64,000 bases of DNA from positions 62,001-126,000 of the forward strand of contig NZ_FTMQ01000001.1 in NCBI RefSeq assembly GCF_900156055.1, given 5' to 3'. Of the stretch, positions 55,721 to 64,000 are shown one piece after another. The DNA is from Rhizobium sp. RU33A. Lineage in GTDB: Bacteria; Pseudomonadota; Alphaproteobacteria; Rhizobiales; Rhizobiaceae. The position numbers and the translations under genes were made by a program. The notes under the pieces were generated by a model. That model saw only the letters and a list, made by a program, of their open reading frames with translations, ran no database searches and was not told the DNA's origin. The stretch's first letter is position 1; every line of letters begins with the position of its first letter.

Positions 55721-56125
55721 TCAGTCTTGATCTTCGGCGGGGCCGAGGTCGCGCTGGACCTCCGGCGAACGCAGCAGGGCATCGATCTTCTGATAGTTGT
55801 CGAAGCTGGTGTCGTCGCGGAAACGGACTTCCGGCATGTATTTCAGCTGTCGGAGCTGGTTGCCGATCCGCCCGCGAATGAATTTCGCATGTTTGTTCAG
55901 GGCAGCGATGACAGTGTCGTGGTCGGAAACGCCAAGCGGCGCCACATAGGCGGTCGCCATCTTGAGGTCGGGCGACATGCGCACTTCCGAAACCGATATC
56001 ACCGTTTTTTCGATGACATCGTCATTCACTTCGCCGCGCTGCAGAACCTGGGTGATGGCGGCACGTACCTGCTCGCCGACGCGCAGCATGCGCTGCGAAG
56101 GTGCCGAAGAGGTTGGTTTTGTCAT
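55721..56125 (-). CDS. rbfA: 30S ribosome-binding factor A
   Basis: Ribosome maturation factor of 134 residues for late 16S rRNA processing and cold adaptation. KH-like fold markers are [40 protein letters not shown] and [19 protein letters not shown]. It starts after infB across a short gap with a GC hairpin and precedes truB. Confidence 0.94.
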   Translation of the reverse strand: MTKPTSSAPSQRMLRVGEQVRAAITQVLQRGEVNDDVIEKTVISVSEVRMSPDLKMATAYVAPLGVSDHDTVIAALNKHAKFIRGRIGNQLRQLKYMPEVRFRDDTSFDNYQKIDALLRSPEVQRDLGPAEDQD

Positions 56126-56231
56126 GGTTCAAAGCCTTTCGCATGACATCCAGCGGCGCTTGCCTGCTGCGTCATGCCGTAATTGTGGTTCATCCGGTCA
56201 AGGCCGGAAGTCACGATCCCATAAACAGCGA

Positions 56232-56250
56232 GCGCCGGAATATCCGGCGC
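56232..56250 (-). promoter_or_regulatory. Intercistronic hairpin between infB and rbfA
   Basis: A perfect 8-base stem GCGCCGGA/TCCGGCGC (56232-56239 and 56243-56250) with a 3-base loop lies 31 bases after the infB stop codon. The minus-strand tail has only a short T-run (GTTTAT), so partial termination or mRNA processing is more likely than a full stop. Confidence 0.4.
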
Positions 56251-56281
56251 CCGAAAGGATCGTTGTTCGATACGCCTGAGA

Positions 56282-58987
56282 TCAGAGCGTACGCGTGATG
56301 TGTTCCACGCGGAAGCACTCGATCGTGTCGCCCGCGCGAATGTCTTCGTAGTTCTCGAAGGCCATACCGCATTCCTGGCCCATCGGCACGTCGGCAACTT
56401 CGTCCTTGAAGCGCTTGAGCGTCTTGAGCTTGCCTTCGTGGATGACGACATTGTCGCGCAGCAGGCGGACGCCCGCACCACGCTCGACCTTGCCCTCGAT
56501 GACACGGCAACCTGCGACCTTGCCGGTCTTGGTGATGTTGAACACCTCCAGGATCTCGGCATTGCCAAGGAAGGTTTCGCGACGCTCCGGAGAGAGCAGG
56601 CCCGACATCGCTGCCTTCACGTCATCCACCAGATCGTAGATGATGTTGTAGTAGCGGATCTCGATGCCGGCACGCTCTGAGGCGGTACGAGCCTGGGCGT
56701 TCGCACGGACGTTGAAGCCGATGATCGCAGCATTGGAGGCCTCGGCCAGCGAGATATCCGATTCCGTGATGGCGCCTGCGCCCGAATGGACGATACGGGC
56801 ACGCACTTCGTCGGTCCCGAGCTTGTCGAGTGCTGCCACGATGGCTTCCACAGAACCCTGAACATCGCCCTTGATGACCAGCGGGAACTCCTTGAAGCCG
56901 GTGTTCTGCAGCTGGCTCATCATCTGTTCCAGCGAACCGCGCTGACCCGACTGGCGGGCGACAGCCTTGTCGCGGGCCAGACGCTGACGATACTCGGAGA
57001 TCTCGCGAGCGCGGCTCTCGTTTTCGACGACGGCGAACTTGTCACCGGCAGCAGGCGTGCCCGACAGGCCGAGGATCTCGACCGGCATGGCAGGACCCGC
57101 TTCCTTGACGTGCTCACCCTTGTCGTTGACGAGGGCGCGAACGCGGCCCCACTGGTCGCCGGCAACGATGATCTGGCCAGGCTTCAGGGTGCCCTTCTGG
57201 ACCAGAACCGTTGCAACGGCACCACGACCGCGGTCGAGTTGTGCTTCGATAACAGTACCTTCGGCAGTACGTGTCGGGTCAGCCTTCAGATCGAGGATTT
57301 CGGCCTGCAGCAGCACAGCTTCGAGCAGCTTGTCGAGGTTCAGCTTGTTCTTCGCCGAGACTTCGACGTCGAGCACTTCACCACCCATGGATTCCACGAA
57401 GACTTCGTGCTGCAGCAGTTGCTGACGAACCTTGTCCGGGTTTGCCTCATGCTTGTCGATCTTGTTGATCGCCACGATGATCGGAACGCCCGCAGCCTTT
57501 GCGTGGCTGATGGATTCGATCGTCTGCGGCATCACGCTATCGTCTGCTGCAACCACGAGGATCGCAATGTCGGTCGCCTGGGCGCCACGGGCACGCATCG
57601 CGGTAAACGCGGCGTGGCCGGGGGTGTCGATGAAGGTGATCTTCTGGCCGTTCTGCTCGACCTGGTAAGCACCGATATGCTGGGTAATGCCACCGGCTTC
57701 GCCCGATACGACCGAGGTCTTGCGGATGGCGTCAAGCAGCGAGGTCTTGCCGTGGTCGACGTGACCCATGATCGTGACCACGGGCGGACGCGATACCAGT
57801 TCGCCTTCGTCGTCCTTGACGTTGAAGATACCTTCTTCGACGTCGGACTCCGATACACGCTTCACGGTATGACCGAATTCGGTCGCGATGAGTTCTGCAA
57901 GGTCGGCATCGATGATGTCGCCCGGCTTCATCATCTGGCCTTCCTTCATCAGGTACTTGATGACGTCGACGGCGCGCTCGGACATGCGCTGCGACAGTTC
58001 CTGAATGGTGATGGTCTCCGGCAGAATGACCTCGCGCATGACCTTTTCACGGGTCTCCTGCATCTGGCTGCGGCGGAATTTTTCCTGGCGGCGGCGCATG
58101 GCAGACAGCGAGCGGCCACGGGCGGTGCCGTCATCCTCGACATTGGCCGTGGTAACGGTCAGCTTGCCGCGACGACGGTCTTCCTCGACCTTCGGACGAG
58201 CAGGGACCTTGGGAGCCACAGGCATGGCGACCTTGCCGCGGCCGGGGATCGTCCGCGGAGATGCACGGCCCTCGTCTTCGTCATTGGCCTTGCGTCCACG
58301 CACGAACCCGGGTGCGCCGGGTGCCGGAATGGCCGTACGGTTCACGGGGGCGGGCGCAGCAGCCACTGGCGCCACTTCGGGCTCGGCGACAACTTCGGGT
58401 TCCGGCTGCGGCTCGGGCTGTGGCTCGGCGGCGCGGCGTGCGGCCTCTTCGGCGGCCAGGCGTGCGGCTTCCTCGGCTTCGACCTTGCGGCGAGCCTCGT
58501 CGATGACGCGCTGCTTGGCTTCCTCAACTTCACGAATCTGGGCTTCGGCAAGAGCGCGGCGACGCGCTTCCATCTCGCCGGCCGACAGGTCGTGCAGAAC
58601 GGCGCCACGCGGACGTTCCTGCTGGCGCTGCGGCTGCGAAGGTTGCTGGCGTTGCGGTTGCTGGGGGCGCTGCGGCTGCTGCGGGCGATGCTGCTGTGCC
58701 GGCGCTGGGCGCGCAGCTGCAACGGGTGCCGTAACCGGCGAAGGCGCCTGTGTCGGTGCCGGCGTCGGAGCTGCCGCGGCCGGCTCCGCACGAACAGGGG
58801 TGATCGGCGTAATCGGCGGCTTTTCGTCGAGCGGGCGGGTCGTGCGGCGCTTCACCGTTTCGACGACGACCGACTTCGTACGGCCGCGCCCCATGTCCTG
58901 GCGCACGGTACCCTGGCTCATCCCCGAGGGTTTCAGGGTGAGAGTCTTCTTCACGCCGATAGTCTTGTCGTCTTTGTTGTCGGTCAT
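56282..58987 (-). CDS. infB: Translation initiation factor IF-2
   Basis: GTPase of 901 residues that places initiator tRNA on the 30S subunit. The N-terminal third is unstructured: a Pro/Gln/Arg-rich repeat region (about residues 95-130, PQRPQQPQ repeats) and a charged Ala/Glu/Arg helix (about 140-200). The IF2_N motif [21 protein letters not shown] precedes the G domain, with G1 [13 protein letters not shown]3 DTPGHAAF and G4 NKID. Domains III and IV follow to the C-terminus [10 protein letters not shown]. Lies between ylxR and rbfA. Confidence 0.97.
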   Translation of the reverse strand: MTDNKDDKTIGVKKTLTLKPSGMSQGTVRQDMGRGRTKSVVVETVKRRTTRPLDEKPPITPITPVRAEPAAAAPTPAPTQAPSPVTAPVAAARPAPAQQHRPQQPQRPQQPQRQQPSQPQRQQERPRGAVLHDLSAGEMEARRRALAEAQIREVEEAKQRVIDEARRKVEAEEAARLAAEEAARRAAEPQPEPQPEPEVVAEPEVAPVAAAPAPVNRTAIPAPGAPGFVRGRKANDEDEGRASPRTIPGRGKVAMPVAPKVPARPKVEEDRRRGKLTVTTANVEDDGTARGRSLSAMRRRQEKFRRSQMQETREKVMREVILPETITIQELSQRMSERAVDVIKYLMKEGQMMKPGDIIDADLAELIATEFGHTVKRVSESDVEEGIFNVKDDEGELVSRPPVVTIMGHVDHGKTSLLDAIRKTSVVSGEAGGITQHIGAYQVEQNGQKITFIDTPGHAAFTAMRARGAQATDIAILVVAADDSVMPQTIESISHAKAAGVPIIVAINKIDKHEANPDKVRQQLLQHEVFVESMGGEVLDVEVSAKNKLNLDKLLEAVLLQAEILDLKADPTRTAEGTVIEAQLDRGRGAVATVLVQKGTLKPGQIIVAGDQWGRVRALVNDKGEHVKEAGPAMPVEILGLSGTPAAGDKFAVVENESRAREISEYRQRLARDKAVARQSGQRGSLEQMMSQLQNTGFKEFPLVIKGDVQGSVEAIVAALDKLGTDEVRARIVHSGAGAITESDISLAEASNAAIIGFNVRANAQARTASERAGIEIRYYNIIYDLVDDVKAAMSGLLSPERRETFLGNAEILEVFNITKTGKVAGCRVIEGKVERGAGVRLLRDNVVIHEGKLKTLKRFKDEVADVPMGQECGMAFENYEDIRAGDTIECFRVEHITRTL

Positions 58988-59088
58988 TCCGTTCCCGTTC
59001 CTTCGAGCGGGGCCGGATGCCGAGCATCAGGCCTCGCCGTTCACATACTGTCCTAAACCACGGAGGCCGACCTGTGCCGGTGACCGCG

Positions 59089-59769
59089 TCATTGTGATTT
59101 CGGGCCAGCGCCCGATACCCGCGGCGTGCCGCGGTAGGTTTCGAGCAGAGTTGCGCGCTTCACTACACCTTCACCTGCCTGCCCTGCAAGCACGCAAGCA
59201 TGGATAAACGCATTCTGGCCCATCTGCTCGTCCAATTCCGCCCCGGTGAGCAGGTGAAAGGCGGGAACTTCCGCCTCTGCCCCTGTTCCAAGGTGCCAGG
59301 CCTTTCGGGCCTGGTCGATCTTTCTCACACCATCCGGCGCGGCATCCTGCGAATGGAAAACCGCGATGGCTTCTCCGCTGCGCACCGCCGCCTCGACCTT
59401 CGCCGCCCCGGTGATGAACTGGCCGGCTTTGCGCGCCATATTCATCATGCCGATCAGCTGCGCGACCAAAAGGCGCTCAACCAAGGACCCAAGTTCCGGA
59501 TCCGCCTTCACATCTCGTTTCAGCGCCCTGGCGAAAAGCTTCTTCGCCACGGCCTTCTCGACGGCCTCGCGGCTGGGGCTGACCCAGCAGCCCCGGCCCG
59601 GAAGCGCCCGCTTCAAATCCGGGACAACAGTCCCGTCGGGTGCCGCCACGAAACGCAGAAGCGTCTCGGGCGATCCGCTTTCGCGGGTGACGATGCACAT
59701 GCGTCCGTTCACGTCGGAGAGGTCGAAGTCGTCTTCTGCCTCTGTCGCGTCCGGCGTCTGCGCGCCCAT
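59089..59769 (-). CDS. YlxR-type RNA-binding protein with L7Ae-like C-terminal domain
   Basis: Protein of 226 residues fusing two RNA-binding modules encoded in the nusA-infB gap in many bacteria. The YlxR (DUF448) part has RMCIVTRESGSPETLLRFV and PGRGCWVSPSREAVEKA (about residues 23-80). The L7Ae/YlxQ-like part has LLVAQLIGMMNMARKAGQFITGAAKVEAAVRSGEA and SQDAAPDGVRKI. Two separate genes in Bacillus are one gene here, as usual in alphaproteobacteria. Its ATG overlaps the nusA stop (TGATG). Confidence 0.9.
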   Translation of the reverse strand: MGAQTPDATEAEDDFDLSDVNGRMCIVTRESGSPETLLRFVAAPDGTVVPDLKRALPGRGCWVSPSREAVEKAVAKKLFARALKRDVKADPELGSLVERLLVAQLIGMMNMARKAGQFITGAAKVEAAVRSGEAIAVFHSQDAAPDGVRKIDQARKAWHLGTGAEAEVPAFHLLTGAELDEQMGQNAFIHACVLAGQAGEGVVKRATLLETYRGTPRVSGAGPKSQ

Positions 59770-61388
59770 CACGTTGCCTGCTCGGCTTCTTCGCCTTCGA
59801 GTACGCCTTCAGCTTCAACTTCGGCTTCGGCCGCGAGGTCTTCCTCGGTGATCCAGCCGGCCGCGAGACGCGCCTGCACGATCATGGCTTCAGCCTCGGC
59901 GCGCGAAATCTCGAACTTCGAGAACAGACCCTCGAACTTCTTGGTCTCGCCATCCTTGCGTTCGCTCCAGCCGACCAGGTCGTCGGCAGCGCAGCCGGCA
60001 AAATCCTCGACCGTCTTGATGCCGTCCTCGCCGAGCGCGACCATCATCTGCGAGGTCATGCCGTCGATCTGGCGCAGCTCGTCTGCCACGCCGAGTTCGC
60101 GACGCTTGGCATCCATTTCTGCCTCGATCTTCTCGAGATATTCGCGGGCGCGGGTCTGGATTTCCTGCGCCGTATCTTCGTCGAAGCCATCGATCGACGC
60201 AATTTCGTCGAGCTCGACATAGGCGACTTCTTCAACCGCAGCAAAACCTTCCGATGCCAGAACCTGGCCGACCATTTCATCAACGTCGAGCGCATCCATG
60301 AACAGGTTCGTACGCTCGTTGAATTCCTTCTGGCGGCGCTCCGATTCCTCGGCTTCCGTCATGATGTCGATATCCCAGCCGGTCAGCTGCGAGGCCAGCC
60401 GCACGTTCTGACCGCGACGGCCGATGGCGAGCGACAGCTGCTCGTCCGGAACCACGACTTCGATGCGCTCTGCATCTTCGTCGAGAACGACCTTGGCGAC
60501 TTCCGCCGGCTGCAGGGCGTTGACGATGAAGGAGGCCGGATCCTGGCTCCACGGGATGATGTCGATCTTTTCACCCTGCAGTTCGCCGACAACGGCCTGA
60601 ACGCGGGAACCGCGCATACCGACGCAGGCGCCGACCGGATCGATCGAGCTATCGTTCGAAATCACGGCGATCTTGGCGCGCGAACCGGGGTCACGGGCAA
60701 CCGACTTGATCTGGATGATGCCGTCGTAGATCTCAGGAACTTCCATGGTGAACAGCTTCACCATAAACTGCGGATGGGTACGCGACAGGAAGATCTGCGG
60801 GCCACGCTGCTCGCGACGCACGTCGTAGACGTAGGCGCGGACGCGGTCGCCGTAGCGGAAAGCTTCGCGCGGGATCATCTCGTCACGACGGATGATGCCT
60901 TCGCCACGTCCGAGATCGACGATGACATTGCCGTATTCGACGCGCTTGACGGTGCCGTTGACGATTTCGCCGACGCGATCCTTGAATTCGTCGAACTGGC
61001 GGTCACGCTCGGCTTCGCGAACCTTCTGCACGATGACCTGTTTGGCCGACTGGGCAGCGATACGGCCGAAGTCCATCGGCGGCAGCGGATCGGCGATGAA
61101 GTCGCCGAGCTTCGCGTCGACATTACGATCGCGAGCGAGTTCGAGCGCGATCTGCGTCGCGTAGTCTTCGACCTTCTCGACCACTTCCAGAAGACGCTGC
61201 AGTCGGATCTCGCCGGTCTTGGAGTTGATGTCGGCGCGGATATTGGTTTCGCTGCCGTAGCGCGACCGGGCAGCCTTCTGGATCGCGTCGGCCATGGCGG
61301 CGAGCACGATTTCGCGGTCGATCACCTTTTCACGGGCGACGGCATCTGCGATCTGCAAGAGCTCGAGCCTGTTAGCACTGACTGCCAT
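59769..61388 (-). CDS. nusA: Transcription termination/antitermination factor NusA
   Basis: RNA polymerase-associated factor of 539 residues. The N-terminal domain (LELLQIADAVAREKVIDREIVLAAM) is followed by an S1 domain (VNGTVKRVEYGNVIVDLGRGEGIIRRDEMIP). Two KH domains follow (DPVGACVGMRGSRVQAVVGEL, LAIGRRGQNVRLASQLTGWDI), then a helix-hairpin-helix acidic C-terminal region. It follows rimP by 56 bases and overlaps ylxR. Confidence 0.97.
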   Translation of the reverse strand: MAVSANRLELLQIADAVAREKVIDREIVLAAMADAIQKAARSRYGSETNIRADINSKTGEIRLQRLLEVVEKVEDYATQIALELARDRNVDAKLGDFIADPLPPMDFGRIAAQSAKQVIVQKVREAERDRQFDEFKDRVGEIVNGTVKRVEYGNVIVDLGRGEGIIRRDEMIPREAFRYGDRVRAYVYDVRREQRGPQIFLSRTHPQFMVKLFTMEVPEIYDGIIQIKSVARDPGSRAKIAVISNDSSIDPVGACVGMRGSRVQAVVGELQGEKIDIIPWSQDPASFIVNALQPAEVAKVVLDEDAERIEVVVPDEQLSLAIGRRGQNVRLASQLTGWDIDIMTEAEESERRQKEFNERTNLFMDALDVDEMVGQVLASEGFAAVEEVAYVELDEIASIDGFDEDTAQEIQTRAREYLEKIEAEMDAKRRELGVADELRQIDGMTSQMMVALGEDGIKTVEDFAGCAADDLVGWSERKDGETKKFEGLFSKFEISRAEAEAMIVQARLAAGWITEEDLAAEAEVEAEGVLEGEEAEQAT

Positions 61389-61444
61389 TGTCTTAGGTCT
61401 CCGTCTTCACGCCCGGGCATCGGCCTCGGGCTATAGGTCAAACG

Positions 61445-62053
61445 TTATTCTTCGCTGTCGTCTTCGTCGTTCTGGTTCGCGGCCTGCGCCTTGGCGAGCT
61501 TATCGGCTCGGAGCGCGTCACGGATCAGATCGTCCGTCAGAATCAGCTTTGCCTCGGCGAGCGTATTGAAGGGGATCACCACCTTCGGCTCTTCACCATA
61601 GGCCACCTGATCGCGCTCCAGGGTAAAGCCGTCCTGGTTCACGTCGGTAATCTTGCCGCGGAAGCGCTTGCGGTTGTCGACCAGGATGGACGTCTCGCAC
61701 TTCACGATATGGCCCTGCCAGCGGCTGAAATCCGACTTGCGAACCATCGGGCGGTCGATGCCCGGCGACGACACTTCCAGATGATAGGCCTTGTCGACAG
61801 GATCCTCGACGTCGAGAACCGGGGAAACTGCCATCGATACGGCTTCGCAATCTTCGACGGTCATCGTGCCGTCGGTGCGTTCTGCCATGATCTGCAGCGT
61901 CATTCCGTTCTGGTTCATCATACGGACGCGAACCAGCTTGAAATCCATCGCGACGAGCACGGGCTCGATAATCTCTGCGATACGACGGTCAAGGCCCGTC
62001 TCGATGATGATCCGTGCTTCGCCGAGTTCCGGCTTCGGCATGTCTTCGGACAA
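61445..62053 (-). CDS. rimP: Ribosome maturation factor RimP
   Basis: 30S assembly factor of 202 residues. Family segments are [57 protein letters not shown] and [20 protein letters not shown]. The acidic C-terminal tail ([10 protein letters not shown]) is an alphaproteobacterial extension. It heads the rimP-nusA-ylxR-infB-rbfA-truB cluster; ATG 62053 and a second ATG at 62041 are both possible starts. Confidence 0.95.
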   Translation of the reverse strand: MSEDMPKPELGEARIIIETGLDRRIAEIIEPVLVAMDFKLVRVRMMNQNGMTLQIMAERTDGTMTVEDCEAVSMAVSPVLDVEDPVDKAYHLEVSSPGIDRPMVRKSDFSRWQGHIVKCETSILVDNRKRFRGKITDVNQDGFTLERDQVAYGEEPKVVIPFNTLAEAKLILTDDLIRDALRADKLAKAQAANQNDEDDSEE

Positions 62054-62281
62054 TCGTTTTACTCCCGATTGGCTGTGATCGCCAATAAAAAAGAGCGGGT
62101 CCTTTCGGGCCCACCCTTCATCTGTCGATCAAGAATTTGAAGCTCATATAGCCGACCGCCCCGGCTTTTGCAAGCTTTTCGGTGGGGGGAGAAAACAAAC
62201 TTGCCATTCATGCGTTGCGCAAGGCAAGCTCACGCCGCCGCAGCTGTTCCTGAAGAAGGTTGCGGCCAGAAAAGTTTAGAC

Positions 62282-63916
62282 ATGTCGACAAACGAACGCC
62301 GCTCCCCGCTTCTGCCACTCCGCAATGAAGCCTATCGCCGGATTTGGCTCGCCAGCATCTCGTCCAATCTCGGTGGCTTGATCCAGGGTGTTGGTGCCGC
62401 CTGGATGATGGCGTCGATCTCGACTTCCGAGAATATGGTAGCGCTTGTCCAGGCTTCGAACACCGGCCCGATCATGCTGCTCTCCCTGATCGCCGGTGCC
62501 ATCGCCGACAGCTTCGATCGCCGCCGGGTCATGATTGCCGCGCAGCTCTTCATGATCGTGGTCTCGGCGCTCCTGACACTGTTTGCCTTGCTCGATCTGA
62601 TTACCCCATGGGCGCTGCTTGCCTTCACCTTCCTGATCGGCTGCGGAACGGCGCTCAACAACCCGTCCTGGCAGGCCTCTGTCGGCGACATCGTCCCGAG
62701 GGCGGATCTGCCGGCTGCCGTATCGCTCAACAGCATGGGCTTCAACATCACCCGCAGCGTCGGACCGGCGATTGGCGGTGCCATCGTCGCCGCCGCAGGG
62801 GCGGCAGCCGCCTTTGCGGTCAACACGCTGTCCTACTTCGCCATTACCTATGCCCTCTTCCGCTGGCAGCCGAACATTCCGAAAAGTCCGCTGCCACGCG
62901 AACATCTGGGCTCGGCAATCGGCGCCGGCCTGCGCTACGTCGCCATGTCACCCAATCTCGGCAAGGTGCTCTTCCGCGGCTTCGTCTTCGGTCTGACGGC
63001 AACCGCAATTCTCTCGCTGCTGCCGATCGTCGCGCGCGACCAATTGGCCGGCGGTCCGCTCACCTTCGGCGGCTTGCTCGGCGCCTTCGGCCTCGGCGCC
63101 ATCTTCGGTGCCTTTTCCAACCAGCGTGCGCGCGAGCTCTTGTCGAGCGAGGATATCGTCCGCGCGGCCTTCGCCGGCTTTGCTGTCGCCGCCGGCGTCA
63201 CGGGCATCAGCACCTCAGTCTGGATCACGGCGCTTGCCCTGATGGTCGCCGGCGCCTGCTGGGTGCTGGCGCTCTCGCTGTTCAACACCGTCGTCCAGCT
63301 TTCGGCACCCCGCTGGGTCGTGGGACGTGCGCTCTCGCTCTACCAGACTGCCACCTTCGGCGGCATGGCCACAGGCAGCTGGCTCTGGGGCAGCGTCGCT
63401 GAAAGCTACGGGTCCGACCATGCGCTGGTGGCATCCAGCCTTTTGATGATGGTCGGCGTCTTCATCGGCTTCTTCCTGCCGATGCCTGCCTTTGCCACCC
63501 TCGATCTCGATCCGCTCAACCGCTTCAACGAGCCGTCCCTGAAGCTCGACATCCGCCCGCGCAGCGGCCCGATCGTCATTCATATCGATTTCGAGATCAC
63601 CGACGAGGACGTTCCGGAATTCCTGAGGATCATGGTCGAGCGCCGCCGCATTCGCCTGCGCGACGGCGCACGCAACTGGACGCTGATGCGCGATCTGGAA
63701 AACCCTGACATCTGGACGGAAACCTATCATGTGCCAACATGGGTGGACTATGTGCGCCATAACCAGCGCCGCACCAAGGCCGATGCCGAGATCACCGACC
63801 GCTTGCTGGAACTGCATCGCGGCGACAGGCCGCCCAAGGTCCACCGGATGATCGAACGTCAGGCAATCCCACCGGCTGACGACGTCTTCCACCAGTCGCA
63901 CATCGATCACCACTGA
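62282..63916 (+). CDS. MFS transporter (MFS_3/EntS-like) with C-terminal soluble domain
   Basis: Major facilitator protein of 544 residues, probably an exporter. Twelve helices fill residues about 15-420, with ASISSNLGGLIQGVGAAWMM at the start and the loop DSFDRRRVMI between helices 2 and 3. Beyond the usual 400-420 residues it has a cytoplasmic extension of about 120 residues (IVIHIDFEITDEDVPEFLRIM, RDLENPDIWTETYHVPTWVDY), characteristic of the MFS_3 subgroup. The start at 62282 is preferred because the upstream frame is Arg/Ala-rich and not conserved-looking. Substrate unknown. Confidence 0.87.
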   Translation: MSTNERRSPLLPLRNEAYRRIWLASISSNLGGLIQGVGAAWMMASISTSENMVALVQASNTGPIMLLSLIAGAIADSFDRRRVMIAAQLFMIVVSALLTLFALLDLITPWALLAFTFLIGCGTALNNPSWQASVGDIVPRADLPAAVSLNSMGFNITRSVGPAIGGAIVAAAGAAAAFAVNTLSYFAITYALFRWQPNIPKSPLPREHLGSAIGAGLRYVAMSPNLGKVLFRGFVFGLTATAILSLLPIVARDQLAGGPLTFGGLLGAFGLGAIFGAFSNQRARELLSSEDIVRAAFAGFAVAAGVTGISTSVWITALALMVAGACWVLALSLFNTVVQLSAPRWVVGRALSLYQTATFGGMATGSWLWGSVAESYGSDHALVASSLLMMVGVFIGFFLPMPAFATLDLDPLNRFNEPSLKLDIRPRSGPIVIHIDFEITDEDVPEFLRIMVERRRIRLRDGARNWTLMRDLENPDIWTETYHVPTWVDYVRHNQRRTKADAEITDRLLELHRGDRPPKVHRMIERQAIPPADDVFHQSHIDHH

Positions 63917-63925
63917 TGGGGGGCA

Positions 63926-64000
63926 TCAGCGCAGCTTGGCCTTGAGGTCTGCACTCGGATAGCAGGTGGGTTTCATCCCGTTCTTGGCCTGCCATTCGCC
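63926..64000 (-). CDS. C-terminal fragment of an unidentified gene (runs off right edge)
   Basis: On the minus strand an open frame enters from the right edge and stops with TGA at 63928-63926. The 24 visible residues include WQAKNGMKPTCYPSADLKAK. Codon use fits the genome and the gap to the convergent MFS gene is only 9 bases, so a genuine gene end is likely. Too little is visible to name it. Confidence 0.5.
   Translation of the reverse strand, partial: GEWQAKNGMKPTCYPSADLKAKLR

Noticed and set aside
56786..59056. 756-codon open frame opposite infB
   Set aside because: Lies wholly antisense to IF-2 and is created by third-position GC bias; no domain is seen.

Overview
The window is chromosomal DNA from an alphaproteobacterium of the family Rhizobiaceae (Rhizobium/Agrobacterium/Sinorhizobium relatives). 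The evidence is the high-GC codon use, a rhizobial smo polyol operon, the glpRDSTPQUVK glycerol ABC operon, Irr next to fabA-fabB, the RpoE-ChrR sigma/anti-sigma pair, and a minus-strand small RNA with CCUCCUCCC loops. The genus cannot be fixed from sequence reading alone. I see no insertion sequence, prophage, CRISPR array, rRNA operon or replication origin. The first 30 kb is catabolic and transport accessory DNA; much of the rest is core genome.

Layout. 1-9.4 kb (minus strand): sugar-alcohol operon, in transcription order smoC-type regulator, smoE (binding protein), smoF and smoG (permeases), smoK (ATPase), smoS and mtlK (polyol dehydrogenases), a HAD phosphatase, and an FGGY pentulose kinase cut by the left edge. 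9.5-11.8 kb: a DUF4142 protein and a type II NADH dehydrogenase, with a candidate minus-strand small RNA between them. 11.9-15.2 kb: a cobalamin riboswitch followed by a BtuDFC-type ABC importer. 15.2-25.2 kb: glpR and the glycerol/glycerol-3-phosphate operon (dehydrogenase, ABC importer with two unlike ATPases, glycerol kinase).

25.2-33.9 kb: ATP-dependent DNA ligase with its partner exonuclease; then DUF2177, chrR and rpoE facing a translationally coupled FAD oxidoreductase-DUF1365-methyltransferase operon, with a convergent SDR. The last group resembles the singlet-oxygen/fatty-acid modification locus of Rhodobacter. 34.0-40.8 kb: phosphomannomutase, the CcsR/alpha-r14-type small RNA, an RNase D-like nuclease, a DUF6665 gene split by an in-frame stop, a nicotinamide phosphoribosyltransferase, and a large disordered protein of unknown function.

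40.8-54.6 kb: rpsA, cmk, a TIGR02300 protein, tRNA-Ala(GGC), YdcF- and TRIC-type membrane proteins, irr, fabA, fabB, two regulators, an rRNA methyltransferase-like gene, pnp and rpsO. 54.8-62.1 kb (minus): the conserved rimP-nusA-ylxR-infB-rbfA-truB translation/transcription cluster leading into rpsO-pnp. 62.3-64 kb: an MFS exporter and the tail of one more gene.

The most notable items are the loop-rich small RNA at 35.6 kb, a second C-rich small-RNA candidate at 10.2 kb, the complementary degeneracy of the GlpS/GlpT ATPases, the RpoE-ChrR lipid cluster, the riboswitch leader with a sequestered ribosome binding site, GC hairpins after all three binding-protein genes, and the split DUF6665 gene.
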